A stretch of DNA of 64,000 bases from Rhabditoides inermis (lineage: Eukaryota; Nematoda; Chromadorea; Rhabditida; Rhabditidae), in contig CAWZYM010000242.1 of the NCBI GenBank assembly GCA_963966185.1, positions 1,022,001-1,086,000 of the forward strand. The letters are read 5' to 3'. A program made the translations under genes and the position numbers. This document shows positions 26,078-38,337 of this stretch, in pieces. Position 1 is the stretch's first letter. Every line of letters begins with the position of its first letter. The notes beneath the pieces are model-generated. The model searched no databases. It was given only the letters and a program-made list of their open reading frames with translations, and was not told the DNA's origin.

Positions 26078-26734
26078 AACACCTACTTTTGAGATGAGAC
26101 AAGACAAACAAGACAAACGTTACAATACCATATCGTGCACTAATATCATACTCATCAAACAAAGATATATACTCGTCGAATAAAGACACTTTGGCTTACT
26201 TTGACTTGAAATTTGGCCAGCAATGCGCCAGTCGCAATGTGCGACACGATGCATCTTTCGTTCTTACTTTGAGTCCGAAAAAAGAGAATGACGAACCTCG
26301 CCCGCCTACCACGGCTCGGTCCGTTCATCGCCGCGCTCCTATATCGCTTGTCACAGTCGCGCGCCGCGCCGCGTGAGAATCTTCAAATGCGACATGCACT
26401 GACTTTGCACTTTGCAATGGCGGCCGCGCTGCGCGGGCTCATGCGGCGCGTGCCACTCGCTGTGACAGCGGCGAGCGATCAGCCGGCCGAGCCGTGCCTA
26501 CACCTGTTCATTCCTGAGAAAAAAGTTGTTCCGCAGAATTCGGACAGACGTGGAACATAAAATAGGCCTCTCCAATTGTCACTATAATTTTTTAACGTCA
26601 CTTGAGAGACGCCAATGACGTCATAGTGTATAGTAGTGTATACACTAACATGTTATTTATCGTACCCGCCGCACCACACCACGCACGTTTTTATACATTA
26701 ATTCTTTCTTCTAAATTTGTGTTTGTAAGAAGCG
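26078..26734. other. intergenic region
   Basis: No coding signal. Two TGACGTCA-like or GACGTCAT words (about 26600-26625) and a GTGTATAGTAGTGTATACAC palindrome-like patch lie upstream of the first zinc-finger gene and could be regulatory. Confidence 0.4.
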
Positions 26735-29700
26735 ATGGCTTCCCCTGAGACGCCCATTCTTCATCCTGACTCAACTGGAAACCAAGATGATACTATCGTA
26801 GTCAAGGTGTGTTTTGGATTCGATGTTTTTCTTGTACCATTAGGTTTATCGTTTAGATTGAATGCGATGAGCAGCCGTCTATCGATGAATCTACATCGAA
26901 TGTCAAGATTGAGGTGAATGGTTGTACTATTTCTTCGCCTATTCTACATGTGTCGTTAATAGGAGAAGATACCTGCGCATCGTGGCAATGTGGAGAAGGA
27001 ACAGGCCCGAGTTGTCGATATGGAGAGAGCGTCGCGAAGAGAGGTACGAACAGTTGTGTACATGTTTGTGAGCTGTCATATGTTTGAGAGTGATGGTGTG
27101 TGGAGTGGAGCGGTGGCGTTGACTGACCGCGTGTGGCAGCCATCGTCGGAGAGAGCGGAGCAGGAGCCGGATCGAGTGGAGGTGGCGTTCTACGCGAGTC
27201 ACATCATCACCAGGCTCAAGCGCACTTTCAACGCCCACTGCGACCAGAACGGATGGAACGTGCTCTTCATACAGTGCCAGGTGCGAGTTGTTTGTTAGAA
27301 TTTGCATCTCTTTTCAAGACATGCTCGGAGCTACTGGGCGCGCCGTGCATGGTGCAGAGGCGGTCCGAGGCGATCCGCGATCACTATCTCTCCTCATCTC
27401 ACTCACAGCAGTACTTCAAAGGAGTCGACCCCAAGGTGCGCATGACACTGTATAGGTCAAATAACTCGTTTTAAATCGCTGAATATGATTTCACGAGCGT
27501 GAGAATATTATAGAAATCATACCAGTTGGTGTGGTACCAAGATTGTGGTAACACATACAAACACCCAACCGGCATGATGTCGAGATTGAGTGTGGGTTGG
27601 AAGGCTTGACTGTTGCTTTGCAGGTGGTGTCTTGTGTGGTGGCCGAGTTGTGGGGAGTGGTGGACAGCGGATGCACTCTCTGCCCGGTTAGTCTCCACGT
27701 TATCTACCTAATTCTATGATTGCATTCAGAGCTGTGGAATGTATCTACCCGATGACCCGTATATCTTGGATACTCACTTGGCGACTCACGCTCACTCGGT
27801 TTCCAGCTATCCTTTGCCTCCTTCGAGTCCCTCTCCTATACCGGATACCGACTGTGCTGTCGTGAAGACGGAACCCGATCAGGTATCAACCGCATGCATG
27901 TTTTAGATTGATGTTATGGTTTAGGACGATTCTGTGGTATGCGTGAAGCAGGAGGTGATCGAAGAGAGCGAGGAGGAGCGACAGCTACGCGAACTTCGGG
28001 AAACGGCGCAAGTGAAGATCATACTCTTTAAGCTCAAGAAGGGGGTGCAGCCCGAGAAGGATCGATGGACAAGCAAGGCTCCGAGGTTCAGCAAGTGCAA
28101 GGTGGGTTGTATAGTTGTTTTGATTGGTAATGATGTGCAGAGCTGCTCTGCGACATTGGGACGGAAAGTAAGCGTACAGAATGACGTGGATTCTGTGCGC
28201 GACCATTGGCTCTCTCCCATTCACTGCAGTGTCATCTTGGAAGAAGTGGATGACAAGGTGAGCTCTCCCATATTGTTTAATAATTGTCGCTTTTTTCAGA
28301 TTGTGTCTCGTGTGGTGGCCAAGTTGTGGAACGCGAAAGAGAACCTGGGATTCGTGGCGTGTGAGGTAAGTTGTGCTGTACAGACGAGTACATGTGTTGT
28401 TGTGAGTTCTGTGGTGTGCGCGTGCCGTGCGACTCCTCCCTCATCTACTCTCACATGTGCACTCACAAGGGAGACTCGCAGCCGCGCCGATTCGCCTGCC
28501 CTCTATGCACCTTTGTACACGATGGTGAGCTGGTGTTGTGGGTGTTGACAACATCTCTCTTGCTCATTAAGTCATTTGCAGTACGCGACGTGGTGGCTGC
28601 GCACATTGAAGATACGCACCCATTCTGCGCGCAGACGCCTGTCAGAAACGAGGACGACAATGTGAAGACGTGCCGATTGTACACGACTGCTACTGCCACT
28701 GTTTCAGTTGAACCAGCTGGAGGATGGACTGTACTGGGCGTGCTTCCCTGGTTATGAAGATCCGGATGCGGAGGAGGACGAGGGGGATGTGCAAGAGATA
28801 GAGATAGAGGTGGGTGGACGAGACGTGTTCATGGGTGCAGCGGGAACTACAGGAAGAGTTGATCTCGGAAGAGGAGGAGGAGGAGGAGGAGCCTGCATGC
28901 GAGAGGCCCAAGGGCAAGCGCGGTCGGAAGCGGAAGGACGAGCCCGACGAGCGCCCGTTCACAGTGTGCCTGGTGGGTGGAGGGAGGGGGGAGGGACTGG
29001 CATGTGCGCCGATTGCAGGAGTGCGGACAAGAGGTGGCGCTCGCTGCCCGCACTTCCCACGTCTACATGCATCTCCCCGACGACGCCAAGCCGTTCCGAT
29101 GCCCCGGATGCCGGTTCGAGAGCAAGCGTGAGTGGGCAGGGAGAGGGAGGGGGGAGTGTTATGTGTTTATGTGTTTAAGACAAGTACTCTGTGGAGTTAC
29201 ACATGCATCGCGAGGATCACGGGGAGATTGTGCTGGTGAACAGGGACCACGAGGTGATGCATGGATGACAGACGGGAGGCTGACCTGGGCGCATTTAGGC
29301 ATTGCGCCATCTGCTGGAGCAGTGTTTCGGGCTGAGCCCCCGCGAATTTCCACTGATCGCATGTCGCGTGTGTGAACGGAAGGAGAGATGTACACCGTTC
29401 CATCTCTTCAAGCACATCGCCAACTACCACAAGGACAAGTCGTCGTTCAGACGCTTCCACTGCCCCCACTGCCTCTTCGAGAACGATTGTGAGTGTGCGG
29501 TTCGCGAGTATCGATGGATTTTGTTTTAGTTGTTGCGAACGTGGTCAAGCACATTCACGCGTCTCACCCCGACAAGGACAAAAGCCGCCCGGTGCGGAAC
29601 GAGTGGGAGGAGGTGTGGAAGGAGGAGGGCCTACTGGCAGAGATGTGCTTCCCTCATCAGAAGGTCAGCCTGTTCGCCAAGCAGGTGCGTGTATATGCAA

Positions 29701-29762
29701 ATGGGCACAAGAAGAAGAAAAACAAGAAGAACAAGGCCGCCCAGAAGAATAAGAAAAAGTAG
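26735..29762 (+). CDS. C2H2-like zinc-finger protein 1
   Basis: About 17 exons, mostly phase 0; ATG 26735 (MASPETPILHPDSTGNQDD), stop 29760-29762. The N-terminal half has two diverged copies of one module: VAFYASHIITRLKRTF...CSELLGAPCMVQRRSEAIRD...VVSCVVAELWGVVDSG and AQVKIILFKLKKG...CSATLGRKVSVQND...IVSRVVAKLWNAKEN. SUMO-type motifs VKTEPD and VKQEVI separate them. The C-terminal half holds fingers of the form FCGVRVPCDSSLIYSHMCTH, CPGCRFESKHKYSVELHMH, CRVCERKERC and CPHCLFENDFVVANVVKHIH, with an acidic E-run and an AT-hook-like KGKRGRKRK between. It ends in a Lys/Asn-rich tail. It is likely a nuclear DNA-binding regulator; targets unknown. It is followed by two more finger genes in the same orientation. 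Confidence 0.82.
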
Positions 29763-30429
29763 ACTTTGGTATATTGACGCGGCGTGAATGTTGTTACAAT
29801 GTTTTACTGTTGATTCACATTGTTATTGTTGTAATAGTTTGTTGGGCCTGTTATAAAGTGTTTCTGGATTACAATGTGTGATGGAGAAAGAGGGAAGTGT
29901 TGAATACACACAACTGTTTTGAGCAGTTATCTGATTGTACAGAAACGGCTGGAAGATAGTTTGGCGCGGCGAGTGGTGGAATGGCTCTTCCTGGCTCATG
30001 ATTTGCGGTGACCAGCGAGGTGAGACAGCTTGCAGAGAGTAATATAAAGAAACGTATTTACTTGTATATGTGTATACTTATATGTTGCGTGTATTTTCCC
30101 AATATGTTGTGGAATGTGATTTTATAGTCTATAAAATGTCAATAGTTTGGATTAGTGTTTGTTGGTTGATGGAATGATGCGTCGTAGTAGACACACGCAA
30201 ATGTTTAGAACAGATATCTGGTAGAAGAGAGTTTCCGGTCATCGTTTCCCGCGCGTTATTGAGACTTTTCGCGCCTATTTTTTCGATCTTATTTGAATGC
30301 GAAAACAAGTCATTTGTTCTTATCGCAATTCTTCTTTCTGAGTTTCTTCTTCTCTATTCTAACTCTTTTTCGCGTTATAACTATAGACAGTTTGTAGAGA
30401 TTATTGTGCTGATTAAGGAATCGAATGTG
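29763..30429. other. intergenic region
   Basis: Separates two zinc-finger genes. T-rich; nothing else seen. Confidence 0.45.
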
Positions 30430-33400
30430 ATGTCTCTGCCTCCGGAGTATCTCATTGTTCAGCTCGGACCACTCTCGAATGCGCCCGCGCTCGTACAGGT
30501 CCGTTTCCCCTCTTCCCTTCCTCGCTCTTCTCTCCATATTCCCTTGCAGTTCTGCTTCTCGAATGGCATGCCCAATGTGGGTTTCTGCCGAGGCGACATC
30601 CGCGTCAATCCCAACGTCACGCTAGTGCGTTTTTGGCCAGTTACCTTCATATCGTATATTTGTGTGATTGTAAATGTTGTATGTTTGTATGTTTAGACGC
30701 GTATCCGCAACGTGGGTCACATGATGGGTCTGCGCTCGAGCACGGCTCTCTCTCCTCCACTGGGCATGTTGGGAGAGATGGGAGTGCACATGGGGGCCCA
30801 CTTCCTCCCGCCCACCCCGCCCCCACTCCAGCACAGCTTGTTCCCCCCGTTCCCACCACTGCCCCTGCTTCACCCCCACCAGCTATCGCCTCCCACCACC
30901 AGCCTCCATCCACTCCACTCGACGACCCCTGTCGCGGATGAAGCTGCGACCACGAAAGCTGTGGAGGTGGAGCCAACCACACTGGTTCTGGAACCGGTAG
31001 ATGATGAAGAGGAGGACGAAGACCATCTTATGATCGATGAGCCGGTGGGTTGGAAAGTTTGTATTATTTGTGTTTTGTTCTATTGGTTGTGTGTTGGAAG
31101 AATCAGAATGAATTGTTTGCAGGAGTATTCGGGTGTGACCGTGAAGGAGGAGTGTGTGGACGATAGCTACGAAGCTGCTCTATCCGCGTCGTCATCGTCC
31201 ATTCTGCTCACTGACGAGACACTCATGCGCAGCCAGGAGTCGGAGAGCAAGGAGGACGAGAATGAGGGAGAAGAGGATGTGAAGGTTGGTGGGGTATTGC
31301 TATTACACTGCATCACCCACATTTGAGCCGACGGTGACAGTGTCGGTGTCAATCGCGGCGAGTTCGACTCCGCTGGTGCTGCTCCCTGTGTGCGACGAGG
31401 ACTGTGGGGAGGCCGACGGCGGCGAGACGCTGCCATCCGACACCCCACCCGACATTCTCAACATGATTGTGTGCAAGGTGGGAGGAGTGAGACACTGAAG
31501 GAAATGTGTATTTGTATTGTTTGAGATGTGTGGGCAGTGTATAGCGTCTTCGTTCTACTACAAGCACGCGCTGCGCCATTACCCCGACCGGCCGTTTGCC
31601 TGCCCTGCGCCCGGATGCCACTACGATGCAAAACGTGAGTGGTGGGGGACTGGTCATGTGGTGTGGTCAGTCTCCTCAGAAATCGTTCCCAGAGTAGTTC
31701 GAAGTAGTTGGAGACCATTCGCCAAAAGAAGTTTGAAGTGGTGGGGGCATTTCGGAGGTAGTTGGAAGGCGAATGAGAAGGCGTTTTGCAAAGCATTTTG
31801 GCAGTAGTTTGAAGAGTCTGGCCGCTTGTTGATAGGAACGCTTGCAGAGCGTGGCAGTGTGCAGAACCACATCCAGTCTGCGCACTCTGTCTACGCGGCC
31901 GTGTATGTGAAGCCGGACGCGCAGCCGCTGTCGCGCACTCTGCGCGCCTGCTTCGACGGCTACGCGCATCTTGACCTCGACAAACACGGACCCTGGGCCG
32001 ACCACGACCCCAACGACAAGAACGACAAGCGCATTCGCTGCAAGGTGCGTGGCTGATACTGATGTCTAATCGATTCCCTAATCAGTTGTGCGATGCGTCC
32101 TTCGACCACCAGAGCCGCATTTACCAGCACGTGATGAAGCACCTCCCCCTCTCCCATCCCCCGCCCTTCAAGTGCCCTCAGTGCCAGTATGCACATACAA
32201 GTGAGAGTGGACGAGGGGTGAGCGTGGACTGTCATTGATTTCAGTGCGCAGTGAGGTGTCGAATCACATGATGAAGTACGGTCACATGGGCGACGTGGTT
32301 GACAGGAGGGACCGCGAGGTGTACCGAGGGCTGCTGCGCCAGTGTTTCGGCGACAAGTTTGGCAGCCGGTCGGATAGGGGCCAGGCGTCCACCAAGCACC
32401 CGCACCACAAGACGTCCCAGCCGCCTGTGCGCTGCAAGGTTGGTTTCGTGGGCGGTGTTGTATATGTTTTCGGATATGTATTACGGTGGTTTGTTTGAGC
32501 TGTGCAGCGACATGGTGGTCTACCACCGCAACTCTATGCGGGCGCACGTTCGGCTGCGCCACAAGTCGGAGACGTACGCGAAGCGACACACGTGCACATA
32601 CGACAAATGCCACTTCACCAGCGACTGTGAGTGAGGGAGAGGGAGAGGGGATGGTTGGACTCGGCTCGCAGACACGGCTCCACTGCGCGCGCACATGCTG
32701 AGTGCACACGGGCTGGTGATGGTTGGAAACACGACGACGAGGAGACTGGACGAGCAGGTGGGCGAGGGGGGATGCGATGGAGGAGGAGTGGCCTTCTCAG
32801 GTCAACTCGGGGGAGCTGCAGCTCATGCACGAGTGTTTCGGTAAGGAACACACGCCTGCGAGCTGCTTTCAGCAGGTGAGTGTGCGTGGAGACACGGATT
32901 AGAAGAGACACGACCAACAGTTTGTTTCAGAGAAGTTATGGAAAATACTGTTTCTGATGATATCATACAACGGTTGTCAATAGAAATCATGTTTCAAACG
33001 ACGAACTCGCATAAGATTCTCACGCCTTTATTGCCAAAAAGAACAAGTGTTGTAAGTAGAGGTCAAAATGTAAGCTGCAGCGTGTGTATTTGATTTAACA
33101 TAGTTGTACTTGATTGCTGAGTAATTGTTTTGTAAGTAAGGGGGAGTGAGGGATGTAAGTGGTAAGTGCGGCTTCGGCTGCGGTTGCGGCTCTTCAAGAC
33201 TTGTTGGCGCCGGGCCGCTTGCTGCCGTGGTTGCCCCTTCGGAACGCGCTCTTGATCTTTCGGATACTCATGTTCTCCTTCTTCTTCTTTCCTCGGTTCG
33301 ACTCCTCCATCTTGTCCTTCTCCGGCTTCTTCTCTGGCTCTGGCAATTTCTCCACCGGCTTCTCTGGCTCCTTGTGGTCCTTGTGTTTCTTGTTTTTGAA

Positions 33401-35344
33401 CGAATCTTTTGGCTTCTCCCTCTCCCCGTCCTGTTTGTCAGCCTCATTCTTGTCCTTGTGTTCCTCGTCTTCTTCCTCGTCCTCTCCCGTCACGTCGGCT
33501 CCAGAGTTGTCTTCCTTCTCCACCTTCTCGAACATCTTCTTCTCGTCGTACTTGCCAGCCCAGTCGAACGGTCTCTTCACGTTGATCTTGTTCGACACCA
33601 CTGCCTCCTCCATAACCTGTAGAAAGTGCGAGTTATTGGTATCACCACATGAGAAAAGCTTGCCTTCATCATGTACTCGTAGTCTGGCTGTTCACAATGC
33701 GTCAAGCTGTTGACGTATGTCACAATCTTCTTGAACTCGAGAGGCCATTTCTTGTAGCACGCAACTAGATTAAAACAATGAAATTACAGATGAGTTGACA
33801 ATTGACGCACATTCATGCTTGAAGAATCTGTCTTTGTACGAAGGCAGCTGGTCCTCGTCGCACTCTAGCCACGGAATGCCGTTATCGTCAAAGATGTCGA
33901 GAGACATGTACAGCCATGCCTCAAGGTCATCTCTGCCACCAGATGTAGGTTAATTGGTACTGTGGTTGTCCGCTCACCGTCTTCCTTGCTCGGCCTTGCT
34001 GTGACAGGCACGCGAAGCGAACAGAGGAGTACCGAGGAACTTCACTGTCGTGCGGGGGATCCTGTATGCTTTTTCAGTATACACGATATGTAATAATATT
34101 GTCGTCACCTGTGTGTCTTGTCGTCGTTGAGATACTTCCTGGAAATGCCAAAGTCGAATATGTGAATGATGCCCTGCTTGTTCTTCTCGTATCCGATCGC
34201 AAAGTTGCCCGGCTTGATGTCTCTGGGTGGTTTTCATATCATTTGATTCATCTCGTTTCGTCTACCTGTGAATGTATCCGAGTTCGTGCAGGTCCCATAT
34301 ACCCTGCAGTGTCTGCTGGCTGATTCGCATCGCCGACGACTTGCTGTACGGCCCGCACTTGGCGCGAATGTCCTCGAGACAAGGCCCCACCAGCCCCATC
34401 ACAATGTACTTGAACTGATCAGTGATTCCGCGGTCCATGAACGGAATGAAATGAGCCTTGTGATTCTCGGCCGCCTAAACTTTGCATGGTTTTGCATGCA
34501 GTGAATAAGTTACGTACGTGAGGAAAGAGTGACATGATCTGCATCTCCATTTTGAGTCGCAGAAGTCGCTTCTCGCCGTCCACCTGCTCCGTCTTCATGG
34601 CGTACTGCTTGGTGCTGTCCTTGGGGTCCTTCATCAGGTACACGTCGCCGAATCCGCCCGAACCCAGCAGATCAACCATCTCGTATCTAGAGATTACGAT
34701 ATATTACCGTTGTCTGAGTGTAGGCTCTCACTTTCTCGTCTCGCTGCCGACGATGTCTCCCTTGCGCAGCTTGGCGCGTCCCTGCTTCTTGGCGTGTCTC
34801 TTCTGCCTGCATGTAGCCGTGGATCACCTCCCTCCCCTCCCCTCCCCTCCCCTCCCCCTCTGCTCACCTCCTCTCGGTCTGCTTGAGGATGACGGAGCGC
34901 TTCTTCTTGGCTGCCGGTCCGCCGAGTGGCTGCTTGCTGTGGTGTCGTGCGGAGTTGTTGTCGTCGCTCTTGTCGGGTGTGCGGGCGAGTGGCCGTCCGC
35001 CCCCGCCTTCGCCGTCGCCCGCACTCGCCATGGGCGTCGATGGCTGCGATGGCTGCTGCGCCTGCTCCCCGCCACCCATCCAGTACACACGCGTCCCCAC
35101 ACTGCCACTCGCCACACCGGCCTGCAAGGACGGAGGCGGAACGAGACGGGGCGGGGCATTCCAATGAGGGCCGACGGAATGGGAATCAGTGTAATGTTAT
35201 GTTGTTGTTTTTTTTGTTTAGAGTATTCGCGACTCGGGAGACGTAAATGATATGAAGACGAGTGGAGATGCGGGTATGGATAAGGAAGTGGAGCAGGTTC
35301 TCGAGGAGGTTCTCCAAAGGATCGAACCGACAGAGGCTCACTAA
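30430..35344 (+). CDS. C2H2 zinc-finger protein 2, probably spanning a nested antisense gene
   Basis: ATG at 30430 (MSLPPEYLIVQLGPLSNAP). Then FCFSNGMPNVGFCRGDIRV, a Pro/His-rich region, acidic segments, and at least six fingers: CGQCIASSFYYKHALRH, CPAPGCHYDAKQRGS...H, CKLCDASFDHQSRIYQHVMKH, CPQCQYAHT...H, CKLCSDMVVYHRNSMRAHVRL and CTYDKCHFTSDYTAPLRAH. The exon at 32801-32875 (NSGELQLMHECFGKEH) ends in a phase-0 donor. Reading through that donor gives a stop at 32902. The better continuation is the orphan plus-strand exon 35222-35344 (SIRDSGDVNDMKTSGDAGMD ... PTEAH, stop), followed by AATAAA at about 35439. The paralogue at 35573-38337 has the same penultimate exon followed by one short acidic last exon. 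A family A MITE lies in the intron at 31636-31850. Confidence 0.8.
31663..31825. mobile_element. MITE family A, copy 4
   Basis: Diverged copy: TGGTCAGTCTCCTCAGAAA on the left and, inverted, GCGGCCAGACTCTTCAAAC on the right. It lies in an intron of zinc-finger gene 2. Confidence 0.7.
33194..35079 (-). CDS. TTBK/casein kinase 1-like protein kinase
   Basis: Minus-strand exons 34868-35079 (possibly to 35127), 34732-34806, 34518-34686, 34266-34474, 34109-34222, 33978-34061, 33812-33931, 33664-33764, 33194-33616. An ATG at 35079 opens a low-complexity N-terminal extension. The kinase domain follows: Gly loop GSGGFGDVY, VAIK-equivalent QYAMKTE, catalytic loop HRDIKPGNFAIG, FDFGISRKY in place of DFG...ARKY, and TTVKFLGTPLFASRACHSK then RRDDLEAWLYM, which are diagnostic of the worm CK1/TTBK group. 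All catalytic residues are present. The Lys/Glu-rich tail (stop at 33194) ends RRGNHGSKRPGANKS. The intron after 33664 uses a GC donor (AAG|gcaagc). AATAAA on minus is at about 33028-33033. The whole gene lies inside the putative last intron of zinc-finger gene 2. Confidence 0.92.
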
Positions 35345-35572
35345 TCCGTTTGATTGATGCATCGATAGATTATGCGTATACTTTGTTCAGAATTTTATTA
35401 ACCAAAGCTGTTATGTGTTTCATGTTGAATTGTTTTTAATAAATGTTTTCGTTAATTTATCAATGTTTTTTGGACTTCCTTACAGCGTTTGATCCCGCCA
35501 CTGCCTTGCAGTTATCGATATTGTTGAAGTGTGTTGTGAATTTATGATTGCTTGAATTGATTGATTTGATAG

Positions 35573-38064
35573 ATGTCGGGTCTGCCCGAGTATGCAGTGA
35601 TTCGATTCAACGAGCGGTCCAATGTCGCCGGGTTGGTGCAGGTGAGAGAGTGAGACAACCAGGGAAGAAGGGATAGGGGCTTGCAGTTCTGTCTGGAGAA
35701 CAACATGCCGGACGTTTCTCTTGGCAGAGGTGCACTGCGAATGGGATGGGTGGAGGAGATGACGTACGGGGGAGTTGTTGGTGGGAGATGCGAGGGCGGT
35801 GTTGCAGGAGTGTCCTTCGCGAAGACGCGGCCACGTCTTTGTTCAATATGAAGAGTGAGCCGAGGGAAGAGGAGGGGAGGGAGGCAAGTCCGCAGAGTGA
35901 CACGAACACGGATGCTTCGGGTGGACAGGAGGAAGATGAGCGCAGGCGGTCCCCCATTCAGACAGCGCCTGTGGAGAGGGATGGGGAGCACCCGGTGCTG
36001 CGTCCCATCCAGCCGCATATGCTACTCGCACCCTGTCTGGAGGGTATGGTGCAGGAGAGGAGGGAGGAGAGGAAGAATGTGAGTGGACGATGATAATGGA
36101 GTTGGATAAGGATAGGGTGGTGCCTTTAGGAGAAGCGGCTGCGTGTGGTGCGCGAGAAGCGCAAGTCACTGCCGGCGGTTGTGAGTGCGAAAAGGAGTCG
36201 AGTGGAGGAGGAGTCATTCCGAAAGGAGCCTGCCAAGAGGAGACTGAGCATGGCATCCAGGCCAATGCTACAGTGCAAGGTTGGCTGGCTGGCGTTGACT
36301 GTGTTTCCATTTTATAATCCATTTTACAACGCTGATAGGAGGCAATCTGTTATTATTTGTATTACTTGCTTCACTGGCTTCAGAGACGTCCAGTTACTAC
36401 TTGTATCAATCAATCAATCGTTTATCCGGAATCGTTATATCTCAATAATACTACATAATCATAATGATAAGAAGCATATTGTCTTCGCCTGAAAGAGGTT
36501 TGTGTTATTGCCAGCCGGGGTCAGTTGGCGAAACTCAGTTGCGAGCGAGAGAGGTCAGACAGCGCGAGCAAGGCCTCATTATATTTTCACGCTGACGCTG
36601 ACGCTCCCGTGCAAAAGATGCACCTGTCGGTTTTGATCACGCTGCGTCATCGAAATCAATAGTTGCATCTTTTGCACGGGAGCGTCAGCGGGAAAGTATA
36701 ATTAAAATGAAATAATGGGGCCTAATGGTCGAGTGTCGCGCGGCCTCTTTTATTCGAATGCCGGCTTCTTTGATCGATATTATCGTTTGAAAGCGCGCGC
36801 ATGGGTCTCCTCACGACTAGAAGGTAGATCGAATGCGACTAGAGGGTAGATCGATTTTCTACCGTTATCTGGCAAACTATCTCCCAGAATAATATTATAC
36901 AGTAGTGCCTAAGATGCTAGATACATAGTATGCTAACGCCGGGGAAAGACAGGTATGTACGCTGACAAGGTTAGTGGTGGGAAGACGATACTTGATCGAA
37001 AATCATTCCTGGACCATTAGAGTACCATTCTTGACGTGAAGAGCTCCGAGGCTTCCTTTGCTTCCATTCCAATTAGTATCTCCTCGCGCCATAGCTGTTT
37101 CCACATGAGGCTTCCCGCCGCCTCACTGGTTACTCGGGAAGAATTCTTGTCGATGAACATTCGGCGGCGGTAGAGCAAAATGAGGACCCGACCGCACTCC
37201 GCGGGGAAAAGAAGACAAACTTTTAATAAGCCTTTTTTCTACTTTGTCAGGCGTGTCACGTGGCGGTGTTGCACAGCAGTGTGCGCGGCCACGCGATGAC
37301 TCACTGGGCCGAGCAGACGGACGTCCCGCCCGCATTCAACTGCCCCCGCTGCCACTTCACTTCCAACTGTATGTATCTACCTCCGATTGATGAGTGTCCT
37401 CCTGTCGTTTCAGCCACCGAGCAGATGTACTACCACATGACACAGGAGCGCCATCGAGGAAAGATGGTGGATGTGAGGGATGGAGAGGTGAGCGACTGAC
37501 AGAGATGAGAGAGATGGGGGTGAGAATGTAATGTGAGTGGTGTTCTCATCTCTTTTCATCTCAAATAGGCACAAATGGCGAGCTTCTAATCTCAAATGGA
37601 CAGCATTATAAAGGTGTACGATCGTCTGATCCGCGATCTGTTTGGAGACGAATGTGTGGGAGGGGAGAGGCAGGCTGCTGCGATTCCGCCGCGCCGCAAG
37701 GAGGAAGGGAAGGAGGACACGGTCTCGTGTGCGGTGCGTGTCCCCTCCATCCCCCCCTGTATCACTGTCCCCGTTGCAGTTGTGCCAGGAGAGTGTGGCG
37801 AACGCTACACGGAAGAAGCAGGCGCACATGCGGAAGGCGCACAAACCGGACGACGCGCCCCGCCTTCTCGTATGCATAGAGTGCGACTTCTCGTCAGACT
37901 GTGAGTGCGCGAGGGAGGATGGAAAACAGGGTCGTACCGAGAGATCGGGATCGAGAGTTTGATAAATGATGTGTTGTAGACGCGGCTACTGTGAAGAACC
38001 ACACGAGACGGGTGCATGGCAAGGGGACATCTGCGATGCGTAAGACACCATGGGAAGAGGTGGG

Positions 38065-38108
<44 letters not shown>

Positions 38109-38337
38109 TGTGTGGCCGATTGTAGGTGCAGCGAGTGGAGAGCGAGTGGATGGCGCGTTGTTTCCCCGGAAAAGAGCATATTAATGCAGACGACACACTC
38201 GGAGAGGTGGGTGGGAAAATGAGAAATAGAGAAGAAAGGAGAGGAGAGAGCGAATGATCGCGCGAGGAAGAAGAAAGAGAAATAGATTTAGATGACTCTT
38301 TCAGGATTCTATGGTGACGGATAGCGAGGAGGCGTGA
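35573..38337 (+). CDS. C2H2 zinc-finger protein 3, paralogue of zinc-finger protein 2
   Basis: ATG 35573 (MSGLPEYAVIRFNERSNVAG), then FCLENNMPDVSLGRG, closely matching the first two exons of gene 2, with the same phase-0 intron after LVQ. Next come an acidic/Arg-rich region, a basic exon (KRLRVVREKRKSLPAVVSAK) and a roughly 970-base intron (36280-37250). Finger exons follow: CPRCHFTSN...YYHMTQERH, CQESVANATRKKQAHMRKAH and CIECDFSSDYAATVKNHTRRVH. The penultimate exon (VESEWMARCFPGKEH) aligns with ECFGKEH of gene 2, and the last exon is DSMVTDSEEA with stop at 38335-38337. AATAAA follows at about 38467. Fewer intact fingers than gene 2. Tandem duplication is the simplest origin. Confidence 0.8.
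36571..36722. mobile_element. small foldback element in a zinc-finger gene intron
   Basis: Perfect 27-bp inverted arms at 36596-36622 and 36664-36690 around CGCTCCCGTGCAAAAGATGCA, with a 41-base loop. Weaker outer inversions GGCCTCATTAT / AATAATGGGGCC suggest the full ends. It lies in the long intron of zinc-finger gene 3. Confidence 0.7.
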
